Shown here piece after piece: positions 36,568 through 48,540 of a DNA stretch of 64,000 nucleotides. The stretch is from Lactifluus volemus (taxonomy: Eukaryota; Basidiomycota; Agaricomycetes; Russulales; Russulaceae). Each line of letters begins with the position of its first letter. Positions within the stretch are counted from its first letter, which is position 1. The stretch spans positions 186,001-250,000 of the forward strand of contig WTXI01000018.1 in NCBI GenBank assembly GCA_022376515.1, given 5' to 3'. Made by a program: the position numbers and the translations under genes. The notes under the pieces were generated by a model, which searched no databases, was not told the origin of the DNA, and saw only the letters and a list, made by a program, of their open reading frames with translations.

Positions 36568-38369
36568 CGAGGATGAAGCTCAGCAGAAGGGCCGGCGGCC
36601 GGCGGTGGATGTGGCTGTACCTCGGTGAAATTAGTTTGGGAAGATTCCCGTTTGTGCTGACAGTCTTTTAGTAAAGTATTAGGATGTAAATTCTGACACA
36701 AGCGCCAGGGGCGCGCAAGGATCGACAGGCGGTACACGCCCCTCCAGCGTGTTCCTTGTTCCTGCAGACCACCATGACCGTGTCAGCCAGGGCGTTAACA
36801 CATCCCAACGCTTTATAGTAGTCTTGTCTGAATATGCTAGTTTGGTGTGTGTCCGAGGTATCTGGAGAGTCAACCATAAATGTACGAACATTTCGAAGTG
36901 TCGTTACACGAACCGGCAGAACACCAAGCGTCAATTTGCCATGTGCCCTGTGCCCGGCATGAAGGAAGGCTTACTACTTACGGTCACGTCAGTTACAATA
37001 GTCGCCATTTGGCCCAGGACGATCACTTGAAAGAGACCAAGATGACCGAAGAGCTCGAGAAGGCCCAGAGTACTATCAGGTAAGTAGCTTCTGCTCTGTA
37101 TCTAATCCTGAAAGACACACTGGAATGGGGATTAGGAACAGCGGGGGCGGGATGACAGCGTGCCAGTGGGAAGTGTAGCGGACATTGTACAGTTACCCGA
37201 CGCTGAGATAAGCACAAACAACGCGGCTTCATCCTTAACCACTACATCCTCGAGGCAGCACCCGACCCTCCAACACGCGACTGGTACTGCTAGGAAGACA
37301 GCTAGTTCAGGCTCGAGAATTGGGGCCATGTACGTGTACCGTCTAGTAGCTTAGGGTCTTTTTACGTTTTGGTCTGGAAGGAGGAGCTGAGTCATTTGCA
37401 GGACCCTGTAAAACGGGACACCAAAATCGCCTCGGATGACGACCATGGTGCAGGTGAGGATACAGACGATAGAAGTGCGCCAGAGAACGAAGAAGGGTCC
37501 GAAGCCGTCGGAGAGGGATGCGGAACGGAATCAGAATCAATCGAGGAAATGTCAGCGTAGCCCAAGCAGTGCTGCGACGTATCGTGACGGCGAGACTATG
37601 GGAGAAGAGACGGATACCGGGATACGTCGAGAGTCACGGTCGCGGGGCCACGAACAGCCTCTGCTGATATATGGCGATGATGGCTTGGGTTCGTCCATCA
37701 GACAGTCGAGATTAGTCAAGACGTGGTGCACGTTTCTCTCCACCTTGCACCTCGTTCCAGGCGTTACGTGCGCCGATAAGTGAGGGGCTTTCGGCTCCGA
37801 GTCGCGAGAGATCATTGTCGTATTGATATTGGTGTTGATTGGGGGCAAAAGCTGTCTCTGCGCCCTGTTGTCGATTTCGGACACCTCCCCCCCACCTTCT
37901 GTACAAGCCAGAGGGACGTGGTGTGTGTGCTACAGTAGTGCAATTTGTCTGTGGACGCGAAGTATAGTATGGGGTGGTTACTTATCGTACTTGAGATTTG
38001 AGATTTTATCGGGCCCAGCCGGAAGGCTGAAGCAGATCAAGTGGCTGTGCTCGGAACCGAACACAAGGCGTACAAGTTCACATCATTTATTTTCTGCAAC
38101 AAGCTAGTCTTTCTTCTGCAGAGAGAAAGGGCATACACGATAATCTACAACGGCAGCCCCAAGGGGGACTCCCACAACAGTGACAACGCTAGGGAAGGAT
38201 GACAACTGCCCAACAGGACAGCACCATTCACGAATCTTCAAGAAAGTGGACAGGGCAGGATTTTTTTTTGTTTAGATGTGCCCAGCGGGCGTGACGGAAC
38301 CTAATATCAAGAGGAGAAGCGTCAACTGAAACAATTTGGCAAGATACTTGGCAAAAGACAGATACAAGT

Positions 38370-38699
38370 CTAGCAATATGTCGCATTGAGTTGTTTGGCG
38401 AGTTGCACGTCGGCGGCTGTGCAATAGGTTTGTAAGCAGGCGAGCGCTGTGTTCTGGAAGTTGGCGTTCTTGCATAGACAAGTATAGTCTACTACACTAT
38501 TGATGGATACAGGATCAGAGACAGGGAAAAAAATATAATCAATAGGGATACCGTACCCTCCAGTACAGTAAGGAGCCGCATATATGATGCAATTCTCGGT
38601 GCACTGATCCGGCTGACTCGGAGCAGAAGTTTGGGCTGATACCCCAACCACGGCAACTGCTAGGACAAGGAGGCTGTTGAAATGCTTTTGGAACATCAT
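38370..38699 (-). CDS. CFEM-like small secreted protein, array copy 3 (89 aa)
   Basis: Exons 38699-38557 and 38496-38370 (270 nt) join across a 60-nt intron (GTACGGTATCCC..AATAG). The signal peptide is MMFQKHFNSLLVLAVAVVGVSA. The mature part reads PDQCTENC, APYC and VDYTCLCKNANF, then ACLQTYC and NATYC. All eight CFEM cysteines and the haem-type Asp are kept. Translation could start at either of two adjacent ATGs. The nearest relative is copy 2. A TTTAAGG element sits near 38.77 kb. Confidence 0.8.
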   Translation of the reverse strand: MMFQKHFNSLLVLAVAVVGVSAQTSAPSQPDQCTENCIIYAAPYCTGGYGIPIDYIFFPVSDPVSINSVVDYTCLCKNANFQNTALACLQTYCTAADVQLAKQLNATYC

Positions 38700-38880
38700 G
38701 AGATAGTCCAGGAGTAAGGGGAGGAAAAGGAAAGTAGGCCCTGGAATGATCCTGCGTTCGTTCCTGTGGGCCTTAAATCCTTCTTCATAGCCGCCTTCCA
38801 GGATCCACACTCAGCCTATCGAGCCAATAAAAAATAAATAAATCGCTTGCGGATTGGTCTTCCAGCTGTTTGCAATGCAG

Positions 38881-39104
38881 TAGACCAGATTTTGTCGCGC
38901 TCACCTTACAATTTTTGTTTAGGGTACAAACAAACTATGCCAAATATGGTGTGCTGAATAATACATATCTGCCAAATATGATATGCTGAATAACACATAT
39001 TTCTAAATGCGGTAAGTTGAGTAGCCCATATTTGGCATAGTTTGTTTGTACCAACTCCAAATGTAAACAAAAACTGTAAGCAGAGCGGGACAAAATCTGG
39101 TCTA
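38881..39104. mobile_element. 224-bp MITE with TA target duplication
   Basis: TAGACCAGATTTTGTC at 38881 and its complement ending at 39104 open long inverted repeats (about 65-75 bp). They include TTACA(A/G)TTTTTGTTTA and TACAAACAAACTATGCC on both arms. Flanking TA dinucleotides suggest a Tc1/mariner-type insertion. The centre has two to three imperfect direct units of TGCCAAATATGRTRTGCTGA. It has no coding capacity. It lies in the upstream flank of array copy 3. Confidence 0.8.
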
Positions 39105-39355
39105 TTCAGACCGTGCAGTTTACCATCTTTGTTTATCTTCCAAATACGCTGTAAAAAAACGAATTGTTATGCGCTCGTACGTTGCTGTTGGCCCCTTTAT
39201 TATAATCTAGCCGGCGCGGTGATGGCACGCTTCCTCAAAACAACGAGGCCCGGGGCCTGCATGGCCCCGAGACATGTTTGGAACCCGGCCCTCCGCCCAT
39301 CTACATACAGGCATTAGTACTTAGCTAGTCCACCCTCTTTACTTTTCACACATAC

Positions 39356-39486
39356 TACTCCACCTGCCACCCTTCTGTCACCGAGACATACGACTCCACC
39401 ACCACCCTTCCGTCACCGAGACACCCGACTCCACCACAACTCTTCCGTCACCGAGACATACTACTCCACCTGCCACCCTTCCGTCA
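39356..39486. repeat. 35-36-bp minisatellite
   Basis: About 3.7 units start ACTCCACC and contain CTTCYGTCACCGAGACA. Units differ at a few bases, mostly in the CACC tract. No coding role is apparent. Confidence 0.75.
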
Positions 39487-39998
39487 GCCCAATGCTACGT
39501 CATACCCTCCTTCCCTCCGCCGCCTGATACTCCTGTACCCCGGGGACCGCGTCTTTATCATAGTTACGTGTTGCGGGATGAACCGGAACTTCAAATATGT
39601 GAAATACGATTCTAGAAAGTGGTGGAGCTGCCTTTGCGTAATGGTTAAACAAAACAATGTTAAAGTCCACTTGAAACAGAATACGGTCAGAAGGTTGGCG
39701 AGATGTACCCAAAGATATATACACAAGGTGGACTCCAATGTTAGTGGCAACGCTAAACGAGAATGACAACTACGCGACAGGACTGAGCTAATCAGGGATC
39801 TCCGTGACAGGGTACTACAGATCGTTCTTGAAAGCTTGAATTGGAAAGAGACGGTGGAGGGCGTGTGCTGCCACTAGGTTTCGCGTCAAGAACCCTTGTT
39901 CGTTGTTATATCAGCGGCTTAGTTTACGTGCTCAGCCACTCGGCGCCTGTTCTCTGCGCCTAGCCCTGCCTGTTCCTTATCCCCTATTCCGACGGACA

Positions 39999-40140
39999 CT
40001 AGGCGCAATAATTCCCCAGAGCTTGAAGGAAGGTTTAGGTGTCTGTGTATGGACAATAGGCTACCAGGCAAGTAGGTAGAGATGCAAGGGGAGGAATGGC
40101 AAGGTCTCCCGTTCGTTCGCACCTGTGCTCCTTAAATCCT
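39999..40140 (-). pseudogene. CFEM-like array relic, internal deletion
   Basis: The promoter block (CTCCTTAAATCC at about 40.13 kb) and leader are followed directly by the end of the second exon (CLVAYCPYTDT, a stop, then TFLQALGNYCA). Everything from the start codon to the middle of exon 2 is missing. Confidence 0.65.
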
Positions 40141-42299
40141 TCATCGGCGTTTTCTGCACCCGGTCAAAAACAAGTAAGTGGCATGCAAATTACGGCGAAG
40201 TTTACCAACGTCGTTTATCCTCCAAATAAATCTAACCATACCTAGGATTCGGAATACAGAGGCCGGAGGACTTGTTATGAGTGTCGGTGTCGTTGACCAA
40301 TTCAAGAATAGGGTGAAGGCGATAGAGTTGTCCTGCATCGACCTTCATTATCTCACCTGGGGCTGAATTGATAAGGTCCTTCAATTGATGGATGTCTGGC
40401 AAAGAAATGAGAGGAAGGGGACGATCCCAGGCATTGATCTGTTGATCAGGTCATAGGGAAGAATGAGCTGACTGAAGTTGGGTGGCCATCGTGTCAGGAC
40501 ATGCTGAAATCATCAGGTTTCTCTCGAAGGTCGATTTGGAAGCAGAGATAGGAACTGAGGATGAAGCTGAGCAGGAGGGCTGACGGCCGGCGGTGATGTA
40601 GCTGTACATTGGTGAAATTAGTTTAGGCAGATTCCCGTTTGTGCTGACGGAATTTGAGCACAGTATTGGAATGTGAATTCCGACGCAAGCGCCAGGGCGC
40701 GCAAGCATCGACCGGAAGGAAACGCCCCTCCAGCGTGTTCCTTGTTCTTGCAGACCACCATGACCGTGTCAGCCAGGGCGTTAACACATCCCAACGCTTT
40801 GTAGTTGTCTTGTCTGAATATACCAGTGTGGTGTGTGTCCGAATTGCACTGGAGAGTCAACCATAAATGTGCCGTGACGGACATCTCGAAGTGTCGTTAC
40901 ATGAACCGGCAGTACATCAAGCGTCAATTTGTCATGTGCCTTGTGCCTGGCATGAAGGAAGGCTTAGTTACGGTCACGTCAGTTACAATAGTCGCCATTT
41001 GGCCCAGGACGATCACTTGAGGGAGACAAAGACGACCGAAGAGCCCGCGATACTATCAGGAAAGTCGCTTCTGCTCTGTATGTAATCCTGAAAGATACAC
41101 GTGACTGGTACCGCTAGCAAGACAGCTAGTTCAGGCTCGAGAATTGGGGCCATGTACGTGTATCGTCTGGTAACTTACGGTCTCTTTACGTTTTGGTCTG
41201 GAAGGAGCCTGAGGAGTTCAAGGAGGAGTTGAGTCATTTTTCAGGACCCTGTAAAGGTCAAGCTCGAATGAGACGCCAAAACCGCCTCGGATGACAATCA
41301 TGGTGCAGGTGAGGATACAGGTGATAGAAGTGCGCCAGAGAACGAAGAAGGCTCCGAAGCCGTCGGAGAAGAATGGCCAAGTCAGCGGAACGGAATCAGA
41401 ATCAGTCGAGGAAACGTAATCGTCGCCCAAGCAGTGCTGCGACATATCGTGACGGCGAGAATATGGGAGAAGAGACGAGTGGAGTGGACTCGGAACAAGA
41501 GGCTGCATACAGAGAAGGACGAGTGGGGCGACCACATCGATACAAAGTGCAACCTAGTCACGGTCGCGGGGCTCCCAGTGTCGCCACCTCATTCCCACGG
41601 TTCGACCTGGCCAAGATGGGCAAAAGAGTCACGGTGAACCTCATACCTTCGCCCCTTGCTTCGCCCATCGCCCCCCCACTAACCAATCCTTAATTACGAG
41701 CTTTAGATGGCGCATCGCCCATAAATGACATTGCTCATAAGTAATACCTACTGGCACCATCTATGCTATACCAAGCATTTCACTCAAGATTTCACTCATA
41801 AGTCTCCAAGTCGGGTGCTGCTATATGCCTGCTATTACTTACACCAAGAATCATCGAGCATAAGTAGTAAACCGGTAGAGCATGCACACTATATACAGTG
41901 AACCCCTCTACCCTCAACATGATGTACACCACCCCACACAACCTCACAGCAGGGAGACCAAATGCGACGGTGCCACCAAACACGCCACGAAGCACACAAT
42001 GTGTCAATGTCACATGAGGCTTCATTACTAATTGTTTGCACATGACAAACACACACACGCAAGTACACACAGAATTCCACTGATTTGTAGCCATCGAGAT
42101 GGTAGCCCACGCCTGGGATAAAATCCTAAGACAAGATGGGGAACCCATAACTAGCTCAACAGTTGTGAGGTTTTAGTGGGTAGCCTAGGAGGCCGCAATA
42201 TCTGCCCTGTGTGAAGTGTCCTGAGTCTTACAATACAGTATTACCCATCAGGGATGAGCGTAACTCGAGCGTCCTCACCCTGGTCCACTGGCCCGGCTC

Positions 42300-42545
42300 C
42301 ACTGACATCGGCGCGGAGGCATTGACAATTTACGCTATTATTGATGGAAACCGGATCAAAGACAGGGGAAAATGTGATCAATAGGAATGCCGTACTCGTC
42401 AGAACAGAAAGGAGCCGAGTCCACGATGCCAGTGGCGATAAGGAGCATGTTGAATTAATTAACAAACATAATAAGATGGTCTGGCAGCAGAGAGCGGAAA
42501 AGGAAAGGCCTCGCGCTCGCTCCGGTTCTCCTTAAGCCGTTCTTC
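42300..42545 (-). pseudogene. CFEM-like array relic, highly decayed
   Basis: Recognisable parts are the promoter block (CTCCTTAAGCC near 42.53 kb), a MFVN..NMLLIA signal-peptide remnant near 42.47 kb, the intron and a piece of exon 2 (VNCQCL). The cysteine pattern is incomplete. A similar but shorter remnant lies at 46.44-46.57 kb in the duplicated segment. Confidence 0.55.
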
Positions 42546-43428
42546 ATCTCCGCGTTTCACACCCAGTCAAAAGCAGCATCAGTAAATGGTGCAAAACCTT
42601 TTTCACTTTTTCATTTTTTCCAGCAGTGCAAAGTTCAGTTTATTTGCTCTATGGAATGCCTGTAAAATCGCTGCATTTTCAGCTATTTTACCTTTTGAAA
42701 ATATAACAGAAAGCACCTTTTGAGGTTACTTTTGCCCTTTTTCAAGCTGGCTTGCTCGAGCTCGTCCAAAAAAGGTTTCCTGATGCCAAGTAAATTACAT
42801 GCAAATCTCGATGCAAATTGATCTTCACGGAGCAGTTTACCAACGTCGTTTGCCCTCCAAATGAACTAGGACTCTATTCCAGAGGGCTCTGCACGCACCG
42901 TTACGAAGGGAGGCAGTTCGACACCAAACACTGTTGTTCCCACCTTTCGTCATCGGTCATGCTCGCTCGCCCTCACCGGCCTCACCTTCGGTCCCTCACT
43001 CTGCCTGTCCTCTCACCTTATTCCACCGTGACAGTAGTCACACTCAGAATGTTCACTGCCAAGTGGGCACGTACGAGATGCCAGCGGAAGGTGTTCTATT
43101 ACAAATCCAAGGAGGGGCTGCGAATGACGGGCTCGAATCAGAGCGAGCGGCTGCCAGTATGCCAGTGCCCCGGGCCGAGAGAAAACTGAAACCTCTCTAG
43201 TTTTCATCACTCAGCCGAACAGTGGCAGAACACAAAAAATACAAAGTTCGTTTGAAACAGTACGTGAAGAACGATAACTACGCAACAGGACAGCACTTTC
43301 AAGTTTCAGGGAATTTCATGACAGGTTAGGACTTGTTCTTCGGGAGCACGACGGAACCTGTTGTCAAGAGAAGGGTTAACTGAACAAATTGGAAAGAAGG
43401 TTGGTAAGCGACAGATACTAGTGCAAGT

Positions 43429-43737
43429 CTACCCGTGGGTTGTGCAATAATATGCCAGATCATTAAGCAAGACTGCTACGTCCTGGTATCCGCAATACTG
43501 GGCCGTGCAGACGATGGTGTCTGACTGGTATTTAAAGTTGTTGCAGACGCATTGATAGTTTGTAGAACTATTGATATGGAAATGGGATCAGAGACAGAAA
43601 AATGTGATTAATGGAATACCGTACCCGACATAGCAGTCAGCAGCCCCGTACTCAACGCAATTGACGATGCATTGGTCATCGGCAAACACCCCGATAATGG
43701 CAACCGCTAGGATAAGGAGGATGTGGAAAAGCTTCAT
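43429..43737 (-). CDS. CFEM-like small secreted protein, array copy 4 (83 aa)
   Basis: Exons 43737-43625 and 43567-43429 (252 nt) join across a 57-nt GTACGG intron. The signal peptide is MKLFHILLILAVAIIGVFA. The mature part reads DDQCIVNC, AADCYVG and TNYQCVCNNF, then VCTAQYC and YYCTTHG. It has eight cysteines in CFEM order. Asn replaces the haem-coordinating Asp (NYQCVC). It is nearly identical to copy 5 at 47.4 kb through the segmental duplication. Confidence 0.78.
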
Positions 43738-43795
43738 AGTGGGGCAGTTAGGGGAGGAAATGCGATGTAGGAATGGCCTAACGCCCGCTCTTGTG

Positions 43796-43806
43796 CTCCT
43801 TAAATC
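43796..43806 (-). promoter_or_regulatory. Conserved TATA-like promoter block of array genes
   Basis: GATTTAAGGAG lies about 60 bp before the start of copy 4. The same block, flanked by GGCGCYGGTGAAGAA on its 5' side and GCACA on its 3' side, precedes every array copy that keeps a promoter. Positions are near 29.82, 32.62, 35.63, 38.77, 40.13, 42.53, 46.54, 47.73, 49.94, 53.10, 54.94 and 58.93 kb. TATAAGG at 29.82 suggests it works as the TATA element. Confidence 0.6.
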
Positions 43807-43916
43807 TTCTTCACCGGCGCCTTCCACACCCAATTGAGAGTAAGTAAATGGCATGCAAATCGATCCTCACATGCATGCATGTACAGTTTCGGACGAGTTT
43901 ACGAACACCCAAATAA

Positions 43917-44300
43917 GTCTAGCCATATCTAGGACTCGGAAACCAGAGACCGGGGGATTTGTTCGTCTGAGTGTCGATGACCAATTCATAGGGGTGAGGG
44001 TGATTGAGTTGTCCTGCGTAGTCCTTCGTTATCTCACCCGGGACTGAGTTGATGAGCACATTCAATCTCAATGTTTGGCCCAGAAATGAGAGGAGGGGAC
44101 AATCGTAGACCTTGATCAGGCCACAACCAAGAATAAGGGGACGAGCAGGCTGTAGTTGGGCGGCCATCGTATCAGGTCATGCTGCAATCATCAGGCTTCT
44201 CTGGAAGGTCCATTTGGAAGCAGCGGTTCGAATTGAGGAGGAAGCTGAGCAGTAGGGCTGATGGTGGGCGGTGATGTAGCTGTATAGGTCCAAGGGGTAT
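43917..44300 (-). pseudogene. Module B, unknown gene piece (copy near 44 kb)
   Basis: A long minus-strand frame, broken by one TGA, reads YITAHHQPYCSASSS, then SKWTFQRSLMIAA, then GEITKDYAGQLNHPHP and VIDTQTNKSPGLWFPSPRYG. Copies follow the upstream side of most CFEM genes: about 33.5-34.1, 36.6-36.9, 40.2-40.87, 47.85-48.25, 50.05-50.42, 53.2-53.85 and 59.05-59.5 kb. Further along, several copies share YKALGCVNALADTVMVVC. Frames shift between copies, so none looks functional. I do not recognise the family. Confidence 0.45.
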
Positions 44301-44719
44301 TGTCATCATGACGAAATTGAATGGACGATTTTAGTTTGGGCAGTTCCCCTTTTTTCGTGTTGACAATCTTTTAGTAGAAGCCCGAGGCATGCGCCAGGGC
44401 GTACAAGCACCGAGCGCGGGACACGCCCCTCCAACGTGTTCCTTGTTCCCGTAGACCACCATGGCCATGACAGCCTGAGCCAGGGCGTCGACACATCGGA
44501 ACGCTTTTTAGTTGTCGTGTCCGAATATACCAGTGTGGTGGGTGTCGGGTATCTGGAGAGTCAACCCTATCATTGTCACGGTGAGTGTCCTTACATCCAA
44601 CGCGTCAATCTGCCATGTGCCCTGGGCACGCGCAAGGGGCGGATTGGACAATTGCCTCATTTGGATGGAGTCATGTGGATAACCAGTGTAAATTACGGTT
44701 CATGTTCACCACAAACTCC

Positions 44720-45450
44720 GATCACAGTTCAGTAAATTTACATATTTAATTAACCCTGGATTTCACACTTTGGAAAGGTGACAAGATCAATTGATGGTGC
44801 AGCCGCGTTGGTAGAACATTGTATGGCGCGGGCTGGAACCTGCCAGTGCAAGCGTGGGAACTGTGTAACACTAGCTGGACTCGCATCGATATACCAATGG
44901 GCGGTATTGAGCGCTGAGTTAAACCCATCTCATGTAGCCTCACATGACGCGTACTATGATAGCTTTATTTGTTAGACTACCGGGTGACATCGACGCCGTT
45001 GGAATCCCTAGCTGGTGATAAAAGTGAAAACACGTTTACTTCCAGCTTCAATTGGAATGCAACTCAAGAACCCAACCGTTGAACGTTGAGCATTGAACAA
45101 CATATCTATCGTCTCTTTTTCTTCAAACGCATCCTCCTCTTCTCCTAGCGCGATGGGAGATTCAGACGCAGAAATTATCGTGCTCTTCAATGAGCAGGTC
45201 AATATAACGATAGAGGAGCTTGAGGCGTAGCTCAACGATCTACAGAGCAGCAAAGCAGGACGCGCGTCGGCATCGAAAGGGGCACCGTATCATGGAGGTT
45301 CTGCGCAAGAACCCAGGCAAAATGCCGGATGGGTAATGAGGTGCGTTCTGTAGTGGTGAAAATCAGCTGTACAACCGACTGAGTGCTGAACATGAGTATT
45401 CCTGAGCAGGAAGATATAACTCAAATGGGGGAAGTGGTCAGGTAACTTCC
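44720..45450. other. Diverged repeat shared with 62.9-63.2 kb
   Basis: No supported gene. 44.75-45.08 kb matches 62.92-63.16 kb in order: AACCCTGG(A/G)TTTCACA, CGGGTGACATC, and GGAATGCAACTCAAGAAC. On the minus strand both contain FLSCIPIEAxSK. The match ends exactly where the hAT-like terminus starts at 63168. The parent repeat is unknown. Confidence 0.45.
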
Positions 45451-46434
45451 CAGTTGTTCTGTACCCGGCATGAGAGAAGGCTTAGTTGTGGTCACGTCAG
45501 CTACAACAGTCACCATTTGGCCTAGGAGGATCACTTGAAGAAGACGAAGAGTTTGAGAAGGCCAAGAGAACTATCAGGCAAGTCGCTTCTCCTTTGTATC
45601 TAACCATGAAAGACACACGCGACTGGTACTGCTAGTTCAGTCTCAAGAATTGGGGCCATGTACGTGCATCGTCTAGTAACTTACGGTCTTTTTAGGTTTT
45701 GGTCTGGAAGGAGGAGCTGAGTCATTTTGTACGACCCTGTATAGGTCAAGCTCGAACGGGACGCCAAAACCGCCTCGGACGATAATCATGTTGCAGATGA
45801 AGATACAGATGATAGAGGTGCGCCAGAGAACGAAGAAGGATCCGAAGCCGTCGGAGAAGGATACCCAAGTCAGCGGAACGGAATCAGAATCAATCGAACG
45901 TAATCGTTGCCCAAACAGAGCTGCGACGTATCATAATGGCGAGAATATGGGAGAAGAGACGGATATGTCGAGAGTGGAGTAGAACAAGAGGCTGCATACA
46001 GAGAAGGACATCGATATTAAGTGCAACCTAGTCACCGTCACCGTCGCGGTCACCGTCGCGGGGCTGCCAGTGTCGCGGCCACCACATTCCCACGGTTCGG
46101 CCTGGCCAAGGATAGGCAAACGAGTGAACCTAATACCTTCGCCCATCGTTAATCACGAGCTTTGGATGACTCGGACATACCACCCATAAATGGCATTGCT
46201 CATAAATAATACCTACTGGCACTATCTATGCTATACCAAGCATTTCACTCAAGAATTCACTTGTAAGACTCCGAGTCGGATGCTGCCATAAGCCTGCTAT
46301 TACTTACACCAAGAATCATCGAGCATAAGTAGTAAACCAGTAGAGCATGCACACCATATACAGCGAACCCCTCTACCCCAAACACTGATGCACACCACCC
46401 CACACAAACCTCACAGCAGCCTTGAGACCAGATG

Positions 46435-46575
46435 CGACAACGCCTATGGCGAAAAGGAGCATGTTGAGTTAGTTTGCAAACATCACAAGATGGTCTCGCA
46501 GTAGAGGGCGGAAATGGAAAGGCCTCGCGCTCGCTTCGGTTCTCCTTAGACCTTTCTTCATCTCCGCGTTACACA
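46435..46575 (-). pseudogene. CFEM-like array relic in duplicated segment
   Basis: Only the promoter block (CTCCTTAGACC near 46.54 kb) and an ATGTTTGCAAAC..AACATGCTCC signal-peptide remnant can be read. It is the counterpart of the relic at 42.3-42.5 kb, with the rest deleted. Confidence 0.5.
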
Positions 46576-47361
46576 CTCGGTCAAAAACTGCATCAGTAAA
46601 TGGTGCGAAAACCCTTTTGAAAATACAGAAGAAGTGATTTTAGGTTACCTTTGCTATTTTGCTGCCTTTTCCCTTTCTGACTTGCTCGAGCTCGTCCAAA
46701 AATTACATGCAAATCTTGATGCAAATTGATCTTCACGGAGCAGTTTACCAACGTCGTTTGCCTTCAAAATGAGTTTAAATAAGTCTAACCATAACTAGGA
46801 CTCTATTCCAGAGGGCTCCGCACGCACCGTTACGAAGGAAGGCAGTTCGACATCAAAGACTGTTGTCCCCGCCTTTCGTCATCAATCTTGCTCGCTTGCC
46901 CTCACCGGCCTCACCTTCGGTCCCTCACTCTGCCTGTCCTCTCACCTTATTCCACAGTGACAGTAGTCACACTCAGAATGTTCACTGCCAAGTGGACACG
47001 TACGAGATGCCAGCGGAAGGTGTTCTATTACAAATCCAAGGAGGGGCTGCGAATGACGGGCTCGAATCAGAGCGAGCGGCTGCCAGTATGCCAGCCCCAG
47101 GGGTCGAGAGAAAACTGAAACCTCTTTAATTTTCATCACTCAGCCGAACAGTGACAGAACACAAAAAATACAAAGTTCATTTGAAACAAAGTACATGAAG
47201 AACGATAACTACGCGACAGGACAGCACTTTCAAGTTTCAGGGGATTTGATGACAGGTGTTAGGACTTGTTCTTCGGGAGCACGACGGAACCTGTTGTCAA
47301 GAGAAGGGTTAACTGAACAAATCGGAAAGAAGGTTGGTAAGCGACAGATACTAGTGCAAGT

Positions 47362-47673
47362 CTACCCGTGGGTTGTGCAATAATATGCCAGATCATTAAG
47401 CAAGACTGCTACGTCCTGGTATCCGCAATACTGGGCCGTGCAGACGATGGTGTCTGACTGGTATTTAAAGTTGTTGCAGACGCATTGATAGTTTGTAGAA
47501 CTATTAATATGGAAATGGGATCAGAGACAGCAAAATCATGTGATTAATGGGTTACCGTACCCGACATAGCAGTCAGCAGCCCCGTACTCAACGCAATTGA
47601 CGATGCATTGGTCATCGGCAAACACCCCGATGATGGCAACCGCTAAGATAAGGAGGATGTGGAAAAGCTTCAT
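47362..47673 (-). CDS. CFEM-like small secreted protein, array copy 5 (83 aa)
   Basis: Exons 47673-47561 and 47500-47362 (252 nt) join across a 60-nt intron. The reading is the same as copy 4: signal peptide MKLFHILLILAVAIIGVFA, DDQCIVNC, TNYQCVC, VCTAQYC. Asn stands at the haem-type Asp position. The near identity and shared flanks show recent duplication, so the two copies are probably redundant. Confidence 0.78.
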
Positions 47674-48295
47674 AGTGGGGCAGTTAGGGGAGGAAATGCA
47701 AGGTAGGAATGGCCTCACGCCCACTCTTGTGCATCTTAAATCTTCTCCACCGGCGTCTTCCACACCCAATTGAAAGTAGGTAAATGGCATGCAAATCGAT
47801 CCTCACATGCATGCATGTACAGTTTCGGACGAGTTTACGAACACCCAAATAAGTCTAGCCATATCTAGGACTCGGAAACCAGAGGCCGGAGGATTTGGTA
47901 GTCTAAGTGTCGATGACCAATTCATAGGGGTGAAGGTGATTGAGTTGTCCTGCATAGTCCTTCGTTATCTCACCCAAGACTGAATTAATAAGGACCTTCA
48001 ATTACTGGGTGATTGGCCAAGAAATGAGAGGAAGGGGACGATCGTAGACCTTGATCAGGTTACAGCCAAGAATAAGGGAACGAGCGGACTGTAGTTGGGT
48101 GGTCATCGTGTCGGGTCCTGCTGCAATCACTAGGTTTCTCTGGAAGGTCCGTTTGGAAGCCAGAGATCTTAATTGACATGGAAGCTGAGCAGAAGGGCTG
48201 ATGGCGGGCGCTGATGTAGCTGAATAGGTCCAAGGCGTATCGTTATCTGCAAAATCGGCGATTTTAACATTTACCCTCGGTAGTTAGCGAGCAAG

Positions 48296-48540
48296 TTAGT
48301 TCCCAGCGCTTTCCAAATAAAAACTTAAGCGTGCAAGTGAGTAACTATTACTCCAGGTGGCCATCGGCAGCATCGAGGTGATAGCATCAAATGTATTCTT
48401 ATGACAAACAGCGAACACTACCAGGCCTCGCTTGAAGCCAAAAAATGCAACGCCCGCCATAAAATCGAACGGCGCGTCGTATGCGCACTGTAACCCGCCT
48501 TGGTTGCGCTCCTTCTCGTGCTCCTTGCGTAAACGCTGTA
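48296..48540 (-). pseudogene. C-terminal exon of unknown gene; relic copy near 57.64-57.76 kb
   Basis: After a CTACAG acceptor at about 48541 the frame reads RLRKEHEKERNQGGLQC, then APFDFMAGVAFFGFKRGLVV and CHKNTFDAITSMLPMATWSN, to a stop near 48296. The amino-acid pattern looks like real coding sequence, but no family is recognised. Exon 1 may lie near 48.62-48.72 kb. A degraded copy of the same exon occurs near 57.64-57.76 kb. Both sit at module boundaries of the array, so it may be another gene caught in the amplification. Confidence 0.4.

Larger units (their letters stand above)
42540..44170. repeat. Recent segmental duplication, copy 1 (copy 2 at about 46.56-48.12 kb)
   Basis: From about 42.54 kb the sequence runs nearly base for base with 46.56 kb onwards, including the array gene, its flanks and the CFEM-upstream module. 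Local differences are a longer AT-rich stretch at 42.6-42.78 absent from copy 2 and scattered substitutions. The preceding 41.7-42.0 and 46.18-46.43 kb are also paired, separated by a 250-bp segment unique to copy 1. This is the freshest duplication in the array. Confidence 0.75.
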
